From Rehmannia glutinosa (lineage: Eukaryota; Streptophyta; Magnoliopsida; Lamiales; Orobanchaceae): a stretch of DNA of 64,000 nucleotides. The translations under genes and the position numbers were made by a program. This document shows positions 43,875-54,600 of this stretch, piece by piece; positions within the stretch are counted from its first letter, which is position 1; each line of letters begins with the position of its first letter. The notes beneath the pieces are model-generated. The model was not told where the DNA came from. It worked only from the letters and a program-made list of their open reading frames with translations, and did not search any database. Where the stretch lies: NCBI GenBank assembly GCA_016081115.2, contig JABTTQ020003407.1, positions 186,001 through 250,000 of the forward strand, written 5' to 3'.

Positions 43875-45347
43875 TGTAAGTCCAAGCGGCTACGATAATC
43901 TAGAGGGGGGGTGAATAGATTATCTCCATCTTTTCGATTTCGCCCTCTTTTAACAATCGAATGCTCAAACAAAATAATAAAGGTGCGGAATGTAAACAAC
44001 ACACGTCGATTTAAAGAGGTTCAACCCACCTAGGGCCTAATCCTCTACCACCCCAAAGATATCCGGATGGATTTCGAAAAAGAAAAAGAATTTTATTAAT
44101 TACCAAAATTAATACAAATTCAACTTACAACACCTTGAAGAGCACCACACTCTTCTTCAACACCACATTTGGAGATTACCACAATCTCCCTTTGAAGATT
44201 ACCACAATCTTCTTTCAACGGCACCTTGTGAAGATTACCACAATCTTCAACCTTGAAGAATACCAAATTCTTCAACACCTCAATAAGACGATTACCACAA
44301 TCTTCTTCACCTATCACCTAGATCATCCAAGCGTGTTCTTACCACAAGAACACTCACAAGAATATCTTGTGTTTGAATGATAACCAAAAATCAAGATTAC
44401 AACTCAATAATGAATAATACAATTTGAGTGCGAAGTGTAATCAAGAAAAAGCCTAGACCTCAAAGATGTGAAAGTGATAAGCTAGGCAATTTTACAACAA
44501 GAATAATAACAATGAAAGACCAAGTGTTTGCTTGAAGTGTATCTTGTTGTGTTGTATCTCAATTGTTGTGTTGGTTGCTCCAAAACTTCCTCTATTTATA
44601 GGAGATGATTGATCAAGCATAGGCTCCTCTTGGGGATTGAAAATCTACAGAAAAATACAATTCAAATCAAGAATATAGCTGTTAGAAATCAATCCCACAA
44701 TTTAAGGAAATATGTCTGTTGTCAAACGGTCATAATTTTTCTTTGTCAATACAGGCGGACGGTCGCACGTAAATAGACGTTGGAAAAAACACAAAGCAAA
44801 ATAACACAGGCGACCGGTCAACGTCTACCTCGGACGGCCGACCATCACCCCAACGGTCCCCCTCATGGATTTTGCAAAGAACAAAAGTCGCATTTGAAAC
44901 ACTTGCAGTACCGGCCGCACTGGGCGACCACGGCCGACTGCATCGGCCGACGCCCGATGCACGGCCGACCGCTTGTTTTTGCTTCCGTCTCATTTTCTGT
45001 TTCTAAAAACATCTTCATGCACGGGTTGCCCTATAGGGCGATTTGGTCGACCACGAGACGTAAATATTGTCCAATTTTTGTCGAAAATAAAACTCAAGAA
45101 ATACTCCGAAAATTTAGTAAAAACATTTTAAACCGATCGGGAGTATTAGGACAACATTTAGGAACCTATTATAGGAGTAAAAACTCATTGATAAAAGTGT
45201 TGTCCATTTTTGATACACTTGAGAAAATACTCCGGAAAATATTAAAACTATTTTAAATCATTTAGGAGTATTTGGACAACCTTTAAAAACATTGTTTTGG
45301 TGATAAAATAAAATCATCAAAATTAAGATAAAAACATGTATCAAACA
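43875..45347 (-). repeat. 5' LTR of SIRE-e2
   Basis: Minus-strand TGTTTGATAC...GACTTACA. Hairpin array at 44137-44353. TATA box TATAAATA near 44602-44595. The palindrome island (44755-45055) has many CGGCCGA/CGGACGG variants where the 3' LTR has CGACCGGTCG. Confidence 0.92.
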
Positions 45348-45810
45348 CCTTACTCACCTCAATCAAATGGTGTTGCAGAACGCAAAAATCATACTCTTAA
45401 GGAGATGATGAATGCGATGTTGATAAGTTCTGGCTTACCCCAAATCTTGTGGGGGGATGCCATACTTTCTGCAAACTACATTCTTAATAAGATCCCACAC
45501 AAAGGTAAAAACGAAACTCCATATGAGTTATGGAAGGGACGTAAACCGTCATATAATACCTCAAAGTGTGGGGGTGTTTGGCTAAAGTTGAAGTACCTAA
45601 GCCGAATCAAGTTAGAATCGGTCCGAAAACGATCGATTGTGCTTTCATTGGATATGCAAACAATAGTAGTGCATATCGCTTTTTAGTGCAGAAGTCAGCA
45701 ATTCCTGATATAAATGAAGGTATGATCATTGAATCAAGGAATGTTGTATTCTTCGAGAATATCTTTCCGAACAAAGAACGGAAAGAAGAAAGTTCGAGTA
45801 AACGGACTTA
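45348..45810 (+). pseudogene. Copia-A integrase, C-terminal part
   Basis: It continues with SPQSNGVAERKNHTLKEMM (catalytic Glu in VAERKN), SSGLPQILWGDAILSANYI and ETPYELWKGRKPSYN. A frameshift near 45570 is followed by VRIGPKTIDCAFIGYANNS, the conserved end of the Copia integrase. It joins directly to 37519 when SIRE-e2 and one CCTTA copy are removed. Confidence 0.88.
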
Positions 45811-45899
45811 GGATACTGCAAGGCTACCTCAAAGTGATGATGAAGAGCAACCGAGATGCAGTAAAAGGACAAAAGTAGCTAAATCTTTTGGTCCTGATT

Positions 45900-47070
45900 T
45901 TCTAACTTATATGTTAGAAAACGAACCCCGAACTATTCAAGAAGCATTGTCTAGTCCAGAAGCTCCTCTCTGGAAAGAAGCTATTAATAATGAGATAGAT
46001 TCCATCATGCAAAATCATACTTGGGAGTTAGTTGATCTCCCACCGGGTTGCAAACCTTTGGGATGCAAGTGGATCCTTAAAAGGAAGTATAAAGCAGATG
46101 GATCTATCGACAAGTATAAAGCCCGATTGGTAGCTAAAGTGTTTAGACAAAAGGAGGGATATGACTTCTTCGATACATATTCTCCTGTCACGAGGATTAC
46201 GTCGATTTGTGTTCTCATTGCTATTGCAGCTTTGCATAACCTTGAGATACATCAAATGGACGTTAAGACTGCCTTCTTGAATGGTGAACTTGAAGAGGAG
46301 ATCTATATGGAACAACCCGAGGGGTACGTTGCACCCGGTCAAGAGCGAAAGGTGTGTAAACTTGTTAAGTCACTTTATGGACTAAAACAAGACCAAGCAA
46401 TGGCACGAAAAGTTTGACTCGACTATGAAATCAAAGCGGTTTCAAGATCAACGAATGTGACAAGTGTGTCTGCATTAAAAGTACTACAAATGATTACATC
46501 ATAGTGTGCCTTTATGTGGATGATATGTTGATCATAGGTAGTAGTCATGATTTAATCATGAATACTAAGAACATGTTGAAGAAGAACTTTGACATGAAGG
46601 ATATGGGATTATCTGATGTTATATTAGGCATTAAAATCTCTAAAACATCAGATGGAATTGTCTTGTCACAGTCCCATTATGTCGAAAGCATACTCAGAAG
46701 GTTTAATGCTTTTGATAGTCCTCCGGCTAAGACACCTGTAGATCTGATTCTACACTTGGCCAAAAATAGAGGTGAACCAGTTTCTCAGCTGGAATATGCA
46801 AGGGTAATTGGCAGTCTGATGTACTTAACGAATTGTACACGTCCAGACATTGCATATTCAGTGAGTAAACTAAGTAGGTTCACAAGTAACCTAAGTACGG
46901 ATCACTGGAAAGTCGTGACAAGGGTACTTAGATATTTAGAGTATACCATGAACTATGGAATACTTTATACAAGATATCCAAAGAAGATTAGAAGGATCTT
47001 TGTGATGCCAATTGGATATCAGACACAAAAGACTCCAAGTCTACAAGGGAATTTGTTTTCACAATAGGTG
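45900..47070 (+). pseudogene. Copia-A reverse transcriptase
   Basis: It starts with EALSSPEAPLWKEAINNEID and NHTWELVDLPPGCKPLGCKW, through KYKADGSIDKYKARLVAK and HQMDVKTAFLNGELEEEIYM to SLYGLKQ. A frameshift near 46395 follows. The palm continues with CLYVDDMLIIGSS (YVDD at about 46513-46524) and ARVIGSLMYLTNCTRPDIAY. A further frameshift near 47000 precedes RNase H. The cDNA-making enzyme is mostly intact in sequence but split over frames. Confidence 0.9.
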
Positions 47071-47078
47071 GAGGAGCG

Positions 47079-47411
47079 GTGTCGTGGAAGTCTTCTAAGC
47101 AGACGTGCATAGCTCGATCCACTGTGGAATCCGAGTTCATTGCTTTATATAAAGCTGGAGAAGAAGCAGAATGGCTTAGAAACTTTCTAGAGGATATTCC
47201 GTGTCGGAATAAGCCTGTGCCTGCTGTTATGATACACTGTGATAGTCAATCAACAATCGGAAGGGCACAAATCGGTATGTATAATGGTAGGTCAGACATA
47301 TACGTTGGAGACACAATACCATTGCAGTTGATTTCGAATGGGGTTATTTTGGTTTACTACGTGAAGTCAAAGGAAAACCTTGCCGATCCGCTTACGAAAG
47401 GCACAAATTGA
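47079..47411 (+). pseudogene. Copia-A RNase H
   Basis: SWKSSKQTCIARSTVESEFI (Glu in ESEFI), MIHCDSQSTIG (Asp) and VKSKENLADPLTKG are the conserved Copia RNase H blocks. The usual RRDI-type segment is altered to GRSDIYVGDT. It lies in a different frame from the RT end and stops at 47409-47411. Confidence 0.88.
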
Positions 47412-48008
47412 GATCAACTGTATAAACTATTAAGGGTAATGGGTTTAAAATCCACAACTTAAAGAAGTTCATATCGGTAACCCAACCTTGTGAATTGGAG
47501 ATCCCAAGACCTTGGTTCAATGGGACAACTAAGTTATGAATGTTCAAAGTTGAACACTTGGAAAATGTGTTATCTCATTCTCGATACATCCAAGTGAATG
47601 TAAACTCTTTGAATGTGGTGAGGTTAAGTTTAAGACTTTAATGATTTCTATACCGAAAGGTGGAGTATTGCAGATACTCTTCAATAGGAGATCACCAATA
47701 TAAATGAGAAGTAATGGCCGCTTCAAAAGAAACACTTATGAATCTAAGATATGATCCAGGGCCGAAATGGACACAACGTGAGAACAACAAGTGTTAGAGT
47801 TGTTATTGTGTAAGTACTGTTGTCTTGGTTTACACGAACGACTGAGTAGTTCAAGACATCGCATCACTAAGCAGCCAATTAATCCGATAGTATTTTACTA
47901 AGGAAGGTTCAAAGCCACAAGCTACCTATCGTGATGCAATAACGATTCGCCGAGACTTTCAAGCGAATTTGCATACACGCATGCATTAATTTCATTCATG
48001 TGGGGGAT
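47412..48008 (+). other. Copia-A 3' untranslated region and polypurine tract
   Basis: Non-coding leader to the 3' LTR. The polypurine tract GTGGGGGAT (48000-48008) lies directly before it and would prime plus-strand DNA synthesis. Confidence 0.7.
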
Positions 48009-49121
48009 CGTTGGAAATTTGGTCTTGAGAAATGGGTGTTGACCCGATTTTGACCAAATAATTAAATGGTTTCCATTTGCGAAAAATGGAATTAAATTAT
48101 TTGTAAAAATTCTACTAAGAGAGTATATGAGAATAGTATTTGGAATTTCTCAAAACCGATTCTGGGTGAATGAGAAATTAATGCTAGAAGTTAGCCACTT
48201 AATACAAATAAATGGTATGGAAAATGGAAAATGTGGGGAAGGAGAGATGCTCCATCCCACATAGGAAAAAGAGGATAAAGTTGCACACTTAATATATCCC
48301 AAATTGGACATATGGGTTTGGGCCATTGGGGGCACCCAAGTTTTTAAAGGGGTGAGGACCTACATGCTCGTGGGCCTGGGCTTGGGCTTGGGCTTGGGCT
48401 TCAAGGCCCTTATTCTTTTTGGACCAAAAACCTTTAAAATTAAATGGTTTAATTAATTTTTGTAATTAATTAAATAGATTTAATTAATTTTTCATAATTA
48501 ATTAAAAGAGTTCAACCGAGGAAAAGGTTTGTCCTCGCGCACGGGCGGAAGCACGGTCCGTGTAGTCGGGTCGTGCTACCTACCGAAGTTTCGAGCTGCT
48601 GCAAGACGGCCGCGCACGCCCCGTGCATCCGGGTCGTCGCGTTATCTTGTCAACTTTGCGCATCGGCACACGGCGGCGCACGCCCGGCGGCGCCTGGTTG
48701 TGCTCCCCTGGACAGATGCGTCTGTCTGTGCAAAAGGTTTCTTTTCGAGCCAAAAGACGTGTTCTTTCCATACGAGGCGCCTAAGGCCTATAATATTCGA
48801 TCCTTGGTGACTGAAACGATACGAAATTATCAGATAACAAAAACCGAACATTGCATTTTGCATCTTGTCTCATTTCCTCCTTGAAAAGCTTGAAAGTTGT
48901 CAAACACTTGGTAGTTCGCTGTTGTTCCGGTTTTGCTAGTGCTGCTAACCGGAACTGTTCAAAGTCGTTGTATCTTTGAGGCGAGCGTCGGAACCGTAAG
49001 CACTCGGTATATGGGGCGTTTTTGTCTTGCGGAGATAGAATCTAATTCTGGCCTCGACTAAACCATACACTTAGCCATTTTCTTCCAAAACAGAAATCAT
49101 ACGCCATATATTTTAATAACA
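48009..49121 (+). repeat. 3' LTR of Copia-A
   Basis: It begins CGTTGGAAATTTGG (TG changed to CG) and ends TTTTAATAACA. It is close to the 5' LTR except for the GC-rich island (48530-48720) and the absence of the GC-rich insertion near 48370, where the GGGCTT repeat has three units in a row. Confidence 0.9.
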
Positions 49122-49416
49122 GATATGTATCCAGATTTAACAGTTTTAAAATTTCAAGTCCACACAACTTGCATGTGGTGAGTTTCACTAGCAATACAAC
49201 ACCAAATTCAATGGTGAGTTTATTGAATTGGTCCATGAATTAAGTTTTGATTTTGAGAAGTTACAACAGGACAAATAGAGTGAAGTACTCTGACTTGAAA
49301 ATAAAAGGTAACTTTTTTTTTTGTCTTGAATACTTTATTAATTAGTAGGAATATTTTTCAGATTGTGAGTGATTCACTCGAGCTATTTTTCCACAATTAT
49401 ATCATTTCGTTTTGAA
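49122..49416. other. CACTA interior, intron-like
   Basis: T-rich, no coding match. It probably continues the intron-like sequence that ends at 27070 on the other side of Copia-A. Confidence 0.4.
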
Positions 49417-50000
49417 ATGCGACCAAAGGGCTGGTCTATCCCTCCATCAGGGATCCTCAGAATTGGAGTTCCCTGTAAACTTTGACACGAAAAATTTGTC
49501 AATATTTCAACAATTATTGATCCCTTAAAGAACGAGGCAAATGCAACAGGGTTTGCAATAGATTAGCAAATGACCAGCTGCCTTTTCCCATCAACCATGT
49601 GTTTCATTGTTATAATGATACGAACCCTGATTGGACTTATGGCGATATATATGCTTCACGGGATACCTGAGGTACTTGATCTCGAACTCATTTTTCTAAT
49701 GTTGTTTATTGGTTGATCATAGCTCTAATTAAAGTAACTGCCTACACAAAGTATTACGGCTCATTTCTTTTTGTCTGTCTTTCTTCTTCTTTCTTTCTTT
49801 AATCCTAATTCAAATCTTGTGTTTTCCTTGTCAAAGTAGAAATATGATATGGCGGTCACGGATGTAACTATTTGGACTCCTCGAACATCTTTTGTTGATT
49901 TTTCACTACCCTATCTCGAATCAGGAAGTGTATTTCTTGTCAAAAAGAAGGCTCTTGGCAGAATAAAATCCATAACATCATTTATATCACTTACTAATTA
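49417..50000 (+). pseudogene. Captured fragment of a glutamate-receptor-like (GLR) gene
   Basis: Two exon-like blocks. Block A (49417-49670): RPKGWSIPPSGILRIGVP, then, after a shift, NEANATGFAID, and in another frame LPFPINHVF. This is the start of the GLR ligand-binding core (LRIGVP...GF-ID-F...LPY). Block B (about 49838-49990): YDMAVTDVTIWTPRT, then VDFSLPYLESG, the well-known second block (YDA-VGD-TI-x-R-x-x-VDF-x-x-PY-x-ESG). A T-rich 170-bp stretch separates them like an intron. Frameshifts and a stop (TAG in FAID-stop-QMTS) show decay. GLRs are plant plasma-membrane cation channels. Inside the CACTA this is best read as a captured host gene piece. Confidence 0.75.
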
Positions 50001-50250
50001 CAAACCATTGCTCGTGTTATTATTTTTCTCATATTGGTGTAGCAAACATTTCCTCTTACTAGTGTTCCCATTACACTACTATGCTAAATTATGAATTTCA
50101 TATATTGTAGTTGTTTATTGCATTAACTGGTAACTGCACTTTATGGACTCTTCTTTTACTAAATTTCTTGCTTTTAGCATGATTGAGTTGTCAAACTTTT
50201 CAATTAATTTGCAGCAGCAGCATGGACTAATTATATGTGTTGTTTACAGG

Positions 50251-50380
50251 GAACATTGGATTCTGATGGTGATAGACCCTTACAATGATGTTGTTGCTTA
50301 AATGGATCCTCTTTGTCATCGGATGCGTGATAATGATTGGAAATATGTTGTCATCGGATGTAGGTTTTTACTACTAGATG
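50251..50380 (+). pseudogene. C48 (Ulp1-like) peptidase exon fragment
   Basis: After a TTGTTTACAG acceptor the frame reads EHWILMVIDPYNDVVA-stop-MDPLCHRMRD and DNDWKYVV. HW-x-L-x-VIDP...DPL and WKYVV are characteristic of the Ulp1-type peptidase domain in genes often carried by plant CACTA and MULE elements; the catalytic His is in HW. One in-frame TAA. The catalytic Cys part is absent. The enzyme family removes SUMO-like proteins; its role in transposons is not settled. Confidence 0.6.
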
Positions 50381-50664
50381 ATTCAACTCTTTTAGTTTTT
50401 GTATGAAGGCAGAAAAGTTAGCAAATTTGGAGAATCAATCTTTCGATGCCTTCTTCAGAATATTGGGAAACTGATATTAAACCCTTCTGAAATTGTATAT
50501 ATTGATGTGCGTATTGTATATATTGATGTGCTTGTTCGGACTTGATGTGGTATATTAATCCGTTTGAAGTTGTGTAGTTTAGTATGTGAGTTGTTTGGAG
50601 TTGTTGACATTAATGTTATCCTTTTGGAAATGATTTTGATGAGATTGGATAAATTAGCAGTAAT
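50381..50664. repeat. CACTA interior with short tandem repeat
   Basis: Two adjacent copies of a 21-bp unit TTGTATATATTGATGTGC plus 3 bases (about 50495-50536), then T/G-rich sequence with repeated AGTTGT words. No coding match. Confidence 0.6.
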
Positions 50665-50669
50665 GATCT

Positions 50670-51536
50670 TGTTAATGTTATGAGGATTGGCAATTTTGTA
50701 TTTATCTGCACAGTGCAAAATCCAGTGTTGTAACATTGCAATGCAACACTTTCTGCGCAAATCTGGGCAGATATCTTGCCAGATTCTCTGTGATTATTTA
50801 ATGGCATATGATCTATTTCGAGTAGCTTGCTGATTATCTTGGATTCTTTATCTAGAATTATTCAGCCTATTTAAATGTCATTTAAACTCTTTCCTTGTGT
50901 CTTTCTTACCCATAAGGAAAGGTTTTGTATTATGATGTTTTCCTTTTATAGTTTTTGTAACTCCAGCTGGAAATCTGCATGTCCTTGATTCCAGCGACGA
51001 GAGGATCGATTCTGCCATGTGAGGATCGTTTTCATTTCACTATATAAAGGGAACTTAACCTTTGAAAAAGATAACCAATAGAAAATACCATTTGAGCTTA
51101 TTGTTCTTCTTTAAAAAATATTTGTTTCATTATTCTAGTCTTCGGGAGAAGACGGTGAAGATCTACAATGTGGATCGACTCAACCATTCAAGGGATTTGA
51201 AGTTGGAGGGATTCCAATAAGGTTGAAAGTTTTTCTGGAAGAATCGATCAAGAATATTAGTTTGATACGAGTGTTGGTGTATAAAATAAAGATGGAGTCT
51301 TTATGCTTTACATAAATCCAGTCGTATTTGTAATAACTGTTGTTTTCTAATATTGGATTGTTTCTTCTCTGGGCGTGGCCTCGTGCATTAAGATTGAGGA
51401 ATCTAAGCACGTAAAAATCACTTTGTTATTTTTATTTCATTTGTACTTGTCTTTGTTTGGTCAAGTGTTACAACATTAACATATAACACCGTAAGAATCT
51501 GATCTGGTTAAAGTTTTAAGGCATCAGATTCTAACA
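50670..51536 (+). repeat. 5' LTR of SIRE-B
   Basis: TGTTAATGTTATG...TTCTAACA. TATA box TATATAAA at 51041-51048. The short near-palindrome AGTGTTGTAACATTGCAATGCAACACT lies at 50724-50750. Confidence 0.93.
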
Positions 51537-51537
51537 A

Positions 51538-51551
51538 TTGGCATCAAGAGC
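51538..51551 (+). other. Primer binding site of SIRE-B
   Basis: TTGGCATCAAGAGC two bases after the LTR, similar to but diverged from the initiator tRNA-Met complement TGGTATCAGAGCC. Confidence 0.6.
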
Positions 51552-51604
51552 ATTCCACTAATCCTTATTAGTGTGATCCTGATTTTTCTATATCTGTTGC
51601 TAAC

Positions 51605-53936
51605 ATGGACAGCTATCGTGAGGAAAGCTCTATCTCTCGACCACCTCTTTTCATTGGTACCAATTTCTCCTACTGGAAAGCCAAAATGAGAGCATTCATC
51701 AAATCTGTAGATGAATATGCTTGGAAATCCATCCTGACTGGTTGGACACCACCTACTGAAGTCGTTGATGGGAAAAGTTTTCCAAAGAATGAAACTCAAT
51801 GGACAATTGTTGAGGACCAACTGGCTAATTCGAACTCAAAGGCAGTCGATGAGAATCAGTTCAAACTGATATCTACGTGTGAGACCTCTAAAGAAGCTTG
51901 GGATATCTTACAAGTTTCCTACAAAGGAACTGAAGCTATAAGAATGTCTAAACTCCAAATGCTTACTTGTAAATTTCAGAATCTTTGCATGAGTGAAAAT
52001 GAAACCATAAGTGATTTTAACTCTAAACTCTATGGTATCTCAAACGAATCATTTGCCTTGGGAAAGAAATACTCCAATTTCAAACTTGTTAAAAAGGTTT
52101 TAAGGTCTCTCCCTGAAAGATTTGCTTCCAAGGCAACTGTCATTGAAGAATCAAAAGTTCTTTCAGAAATGAAACTTGATGAATTAATTGGGTCTCTACA
52201 AACCTTTGAAATGAATCTTGAAGAAACAAAGAAAGAAAAGCTGAAAGAGGCTAGATACAAAAAGGAGAAAAATAGGGAGATTACTTTTCAAGCTGAAACT
52301 TCTGATGAATTAACTAGTGATGCAGGAAAAGAAATTCAGGAATCTTTTGCACTGCTCACCAAGAATTTCAACAAGATCTTCAAACAGGGAAACAAAGGAG
52401 AAATTTTTCCCAAGTCTGGAAAAAATTCTGGAACTCAAAGAAAGCAATATGATGGTGGTAAACGCATTAAGTGTAGAAAATGTGGAGGTTTGGATACATT
52501 CAAGCTGAATGTGCGAATACCTTGAAGAAGAATGGAAAATCATTCACCACATCATGGAGTGATGATGAACTAGAAGATGATGAAGAAGAAACGCGTGAGC
52601 AATCAAGTTGCCTTCATCGTGATAAAAAAGAGGTTGGTTGTAATCAAACGCACCCAAAGTGTTACCTCGGCATTGCAACACCGAAGCGGTATAACTTTAG
52701 CTTTCCTTTTATTGAAACGTGTCTAAATTCTGTACTTCCTGCAGAAAAGAACAATCCCGACACTGAAAGGTCAGATGATGACTCCGATCTAGATGAAGAG
52801 TCAAGAAATGAGGAGCTAAGAAGAATTTATCAAAAGATGCTTGATAAATGCGAATTTGTCAGCAAGACAAATGCAACTCTCGAAAAGAAGGTTGTATCTC
52901 TTACTGCTGAAAAAGAGTTACTCAAGGGGGAAGTGATTAAACTGGAGAAACTTGCTACCGATTATGGGTGTTCATTCGGTTAATTCGGTTAACCATTAAC
53001 CGAAATGTTGAAAACCGAATTAACTGAATTTGTTAATTGGCAAAACCATTAACCGAACCGAAATTACATTTACCGAATTAACCAAACCGAATTATATTTC
53101 GGTTAATTCGGTCGGTTTACCGAATTAACCGAAATTTCTTTAAAATACAAAAATATATGTTGTATATATAATATATGATATAAATAAATAAATATAATTC
53201 ATAGAAATTTATTTAAAATAAAAAAAAATATTTTTTGTGAATAGTATATGATTTAAATAAATAAAAATATATGCTATATATTATATATAATTATAATTAT
53301 ATATAAAATATATGTTTTACATAATATTTTGGTTAATTCGGTTAATTCGGTTAATTTCGAATTTTCGAACCGAATTAACCGATAACCGAAATTCTTCAAA
53401 ATCTTTAACCATTCACCGAACCGAAATAATTCGGTTACCGACCGAATTAACCGAACTGATTCGGTTAACTGTTAACCGAAAAAAAATTGGTTAATTGAAC
53501 ACCCCTACTACCGATAGGAGAAAAGAACTCATTAAAGTGAAGGAAGAACTCAGTAACATGACCAACACTGTCAAGAAACTGAATTTTGAAAAAGGGAAAT
53601 TAGATGAAATTCTATCTCAAGGAAAATCTCAACAAGGTCGGGCAGGTATTGGCTTCAATTCTAATTTTAACAAAAACCGTATGAATAAAAAGAAAAATTC
53701 TAATATTGTTTTTGTTAAAAAAGGGACATCCTTTGGTCAAACTAGGAAAAGAAACAATGGCTTTGTTCCTATATGTCATTATTGCAATCGTCCTGGCCAC
53801 ATAAGACCTAAGTGTTATCGTCTTCAAAAACATATTAGGCAAGGTAGGGTGCAATCTCAAGTGTACCAACATCAGCAAAGAAGCACTCCTCGTTTTAAAA
53901 TAAATTTATCAAATCAACCAAGAAAATCTGGGTAAG
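51605..53936 (+). pseudogene. SIRE-B gag, frameshifted and split by a MITE
   Basis: The ATG at 51605 begins MDSYREESSISRPPLFIGTN, then YWKAKMRAFIKSVDEYAWK, KEAWDILQVSYKGTEAI, VLRSLPERFASKATVIEES and a Lys/Glu-rich tract: a complete Copia gag N-domain. At the first zinc knuckle (CRKCGG) a frameshift near 52490 moves the frame (YIQAECANTL) into an acidic, coiled-coil segment (52550-52960). The hAT MITE with CTACCGAT duplications occupies 52963-53507. Gag resumes with EELSNMTNTVKKLNFEKGKL and a second zinc knuckle C-H-Y-C-N-R-P-G-H-I-R-P-K-C (about 53774-53815), ending at 53933-53935. Two zinc knuckles and a long coiled coil suit SIRE-type gag. Confidence 0.85.
52963..53507. mobile_element. 545-bp hAT MITE made of TTCGGTTAA-type repeats, with 8-bp TSD
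   Basis: Perfect 8-bp duplications CTACCGAT (52955-52962 and 53508-53515). Ends TATGGGTGTTCA and, on the other strand, TAGGGGTGTTCA. The interior consists largely of CGGTTAATT/AATTAACCG words in both orientations at the two sides of a very AT-rich centre (53140-53320), so the whole element can fold back on itself. No coding capacity. Confidence 0.9.
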
Positions 53937-54600
53937 AAAGGATGAATTCTCTTGCTATGTTGTGCACACCTCTTTGAAAGTCAATGTAACTGAATACTAG
54001 TACTTTGGCAGTGGATGCTCCCGTCATATGACCGGAGAACTAGAAAAACTGACTGATTTTGGAAAACATGAAAATGGGGTTACTTTTGGTGATGGAGCAA
54101 AAGGTAAAGTTTTGGGAAAAGGAACCTTGAATGTGTCTGGTCTTCCTTCTCTTAAAAATGTTTTGTATGTTGAGGGACTAAAAGCCAACCTTATCAATAT
54201 CAGTCAGCTTTGTGATAATGATCTTCTTATGAGATTTGATAAAAATGTGTGTGTTGTTTTTGATAAAAGTGACAAATGCATTTTGAAAGGTAACAGATCC
54301 TCTGATAATTGTTATCTGATACAAGAACAAGTTCAGTGTTTTAATACTTCTCTTGTGTGCAAATGAAATGACACTGAATTGTGGCACCAAAAGTTAGGAC
54401 ACATGAATTTTCGTGGTATACTGAACCTTATTAAAATAGGAGTTGTATTGGGTGTTCCTAAACTTAACAAAGACCACTCAGGGGTTTGTGGTCCTTGCCA
54501 ACTGGGTAAACAAAAAAAGGAAGCACACAAGGTGTTACAACACCTCAGATCCTCACACTGTCTGGAAATTATTCACATGGACCTCATGGGACCTATGTAG
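53937..54600 (+). pseudogene. SIRE-B protease and integrase zinc domain
   Basis: The protease site reads Y-F-G-S-G-C-S-R-H-M-T-G (about 54001-54036): the catalytic Asp of the expected DSG is Gly. Then LKNVLYVEGLKANLINISQL, the protease-integrase junction. A TGA at 54364-54366 breaks the frame just before DTELWHQKLGHMNFRGI and CGPCQLGKQKK, the integrase HHCC zinc domain. A TAG at 54598-54600 precedes the core. Confidence 0.85.

Larger units (their letters stand above)
37520..45347 (-). mobile_element. SIRE-e2: SIRE-like Copia element, gag plus ORF3, no pol
   Basis: LTRs 43875-45347 (5') and 37520-39003 (3') on the minus strand, with the 5-bp duplication CCTTA (37515-37519 and 45348-45352) in the Copia-A integrase gene. 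Gag is open and an env-position ORF3 is partly open; protease, integrase and almost all RT are missing. Same family as SIRE-e1, opposite orientation, 457 bp away. Confidence 0.93.
27071..49121 (+). mobile_element. Copia-A: Ty1/copia element with two nested SIRE-like insertions
   Basis: Paired LTRs (27071-28243 and 48009-49121) are flanked by a perfect 5-bp duplication GATAT (27066-27070 and 49122-49126). The internal region has gag, protease, integrase, RT and RNase H in Copia order. Without the insertions at 29512-37062 and 37520-45347 it is about 6.7 kb. Frameshifts, stops and a gag deletion make it non-autonomous. Confidence 0.93.

Noticed and set aside
53130..53340. AT-rich stretch as a matrix-attachment site or origin
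   Set aside because: It is the core of the hAT MITE; AT content alone does not support such a function.
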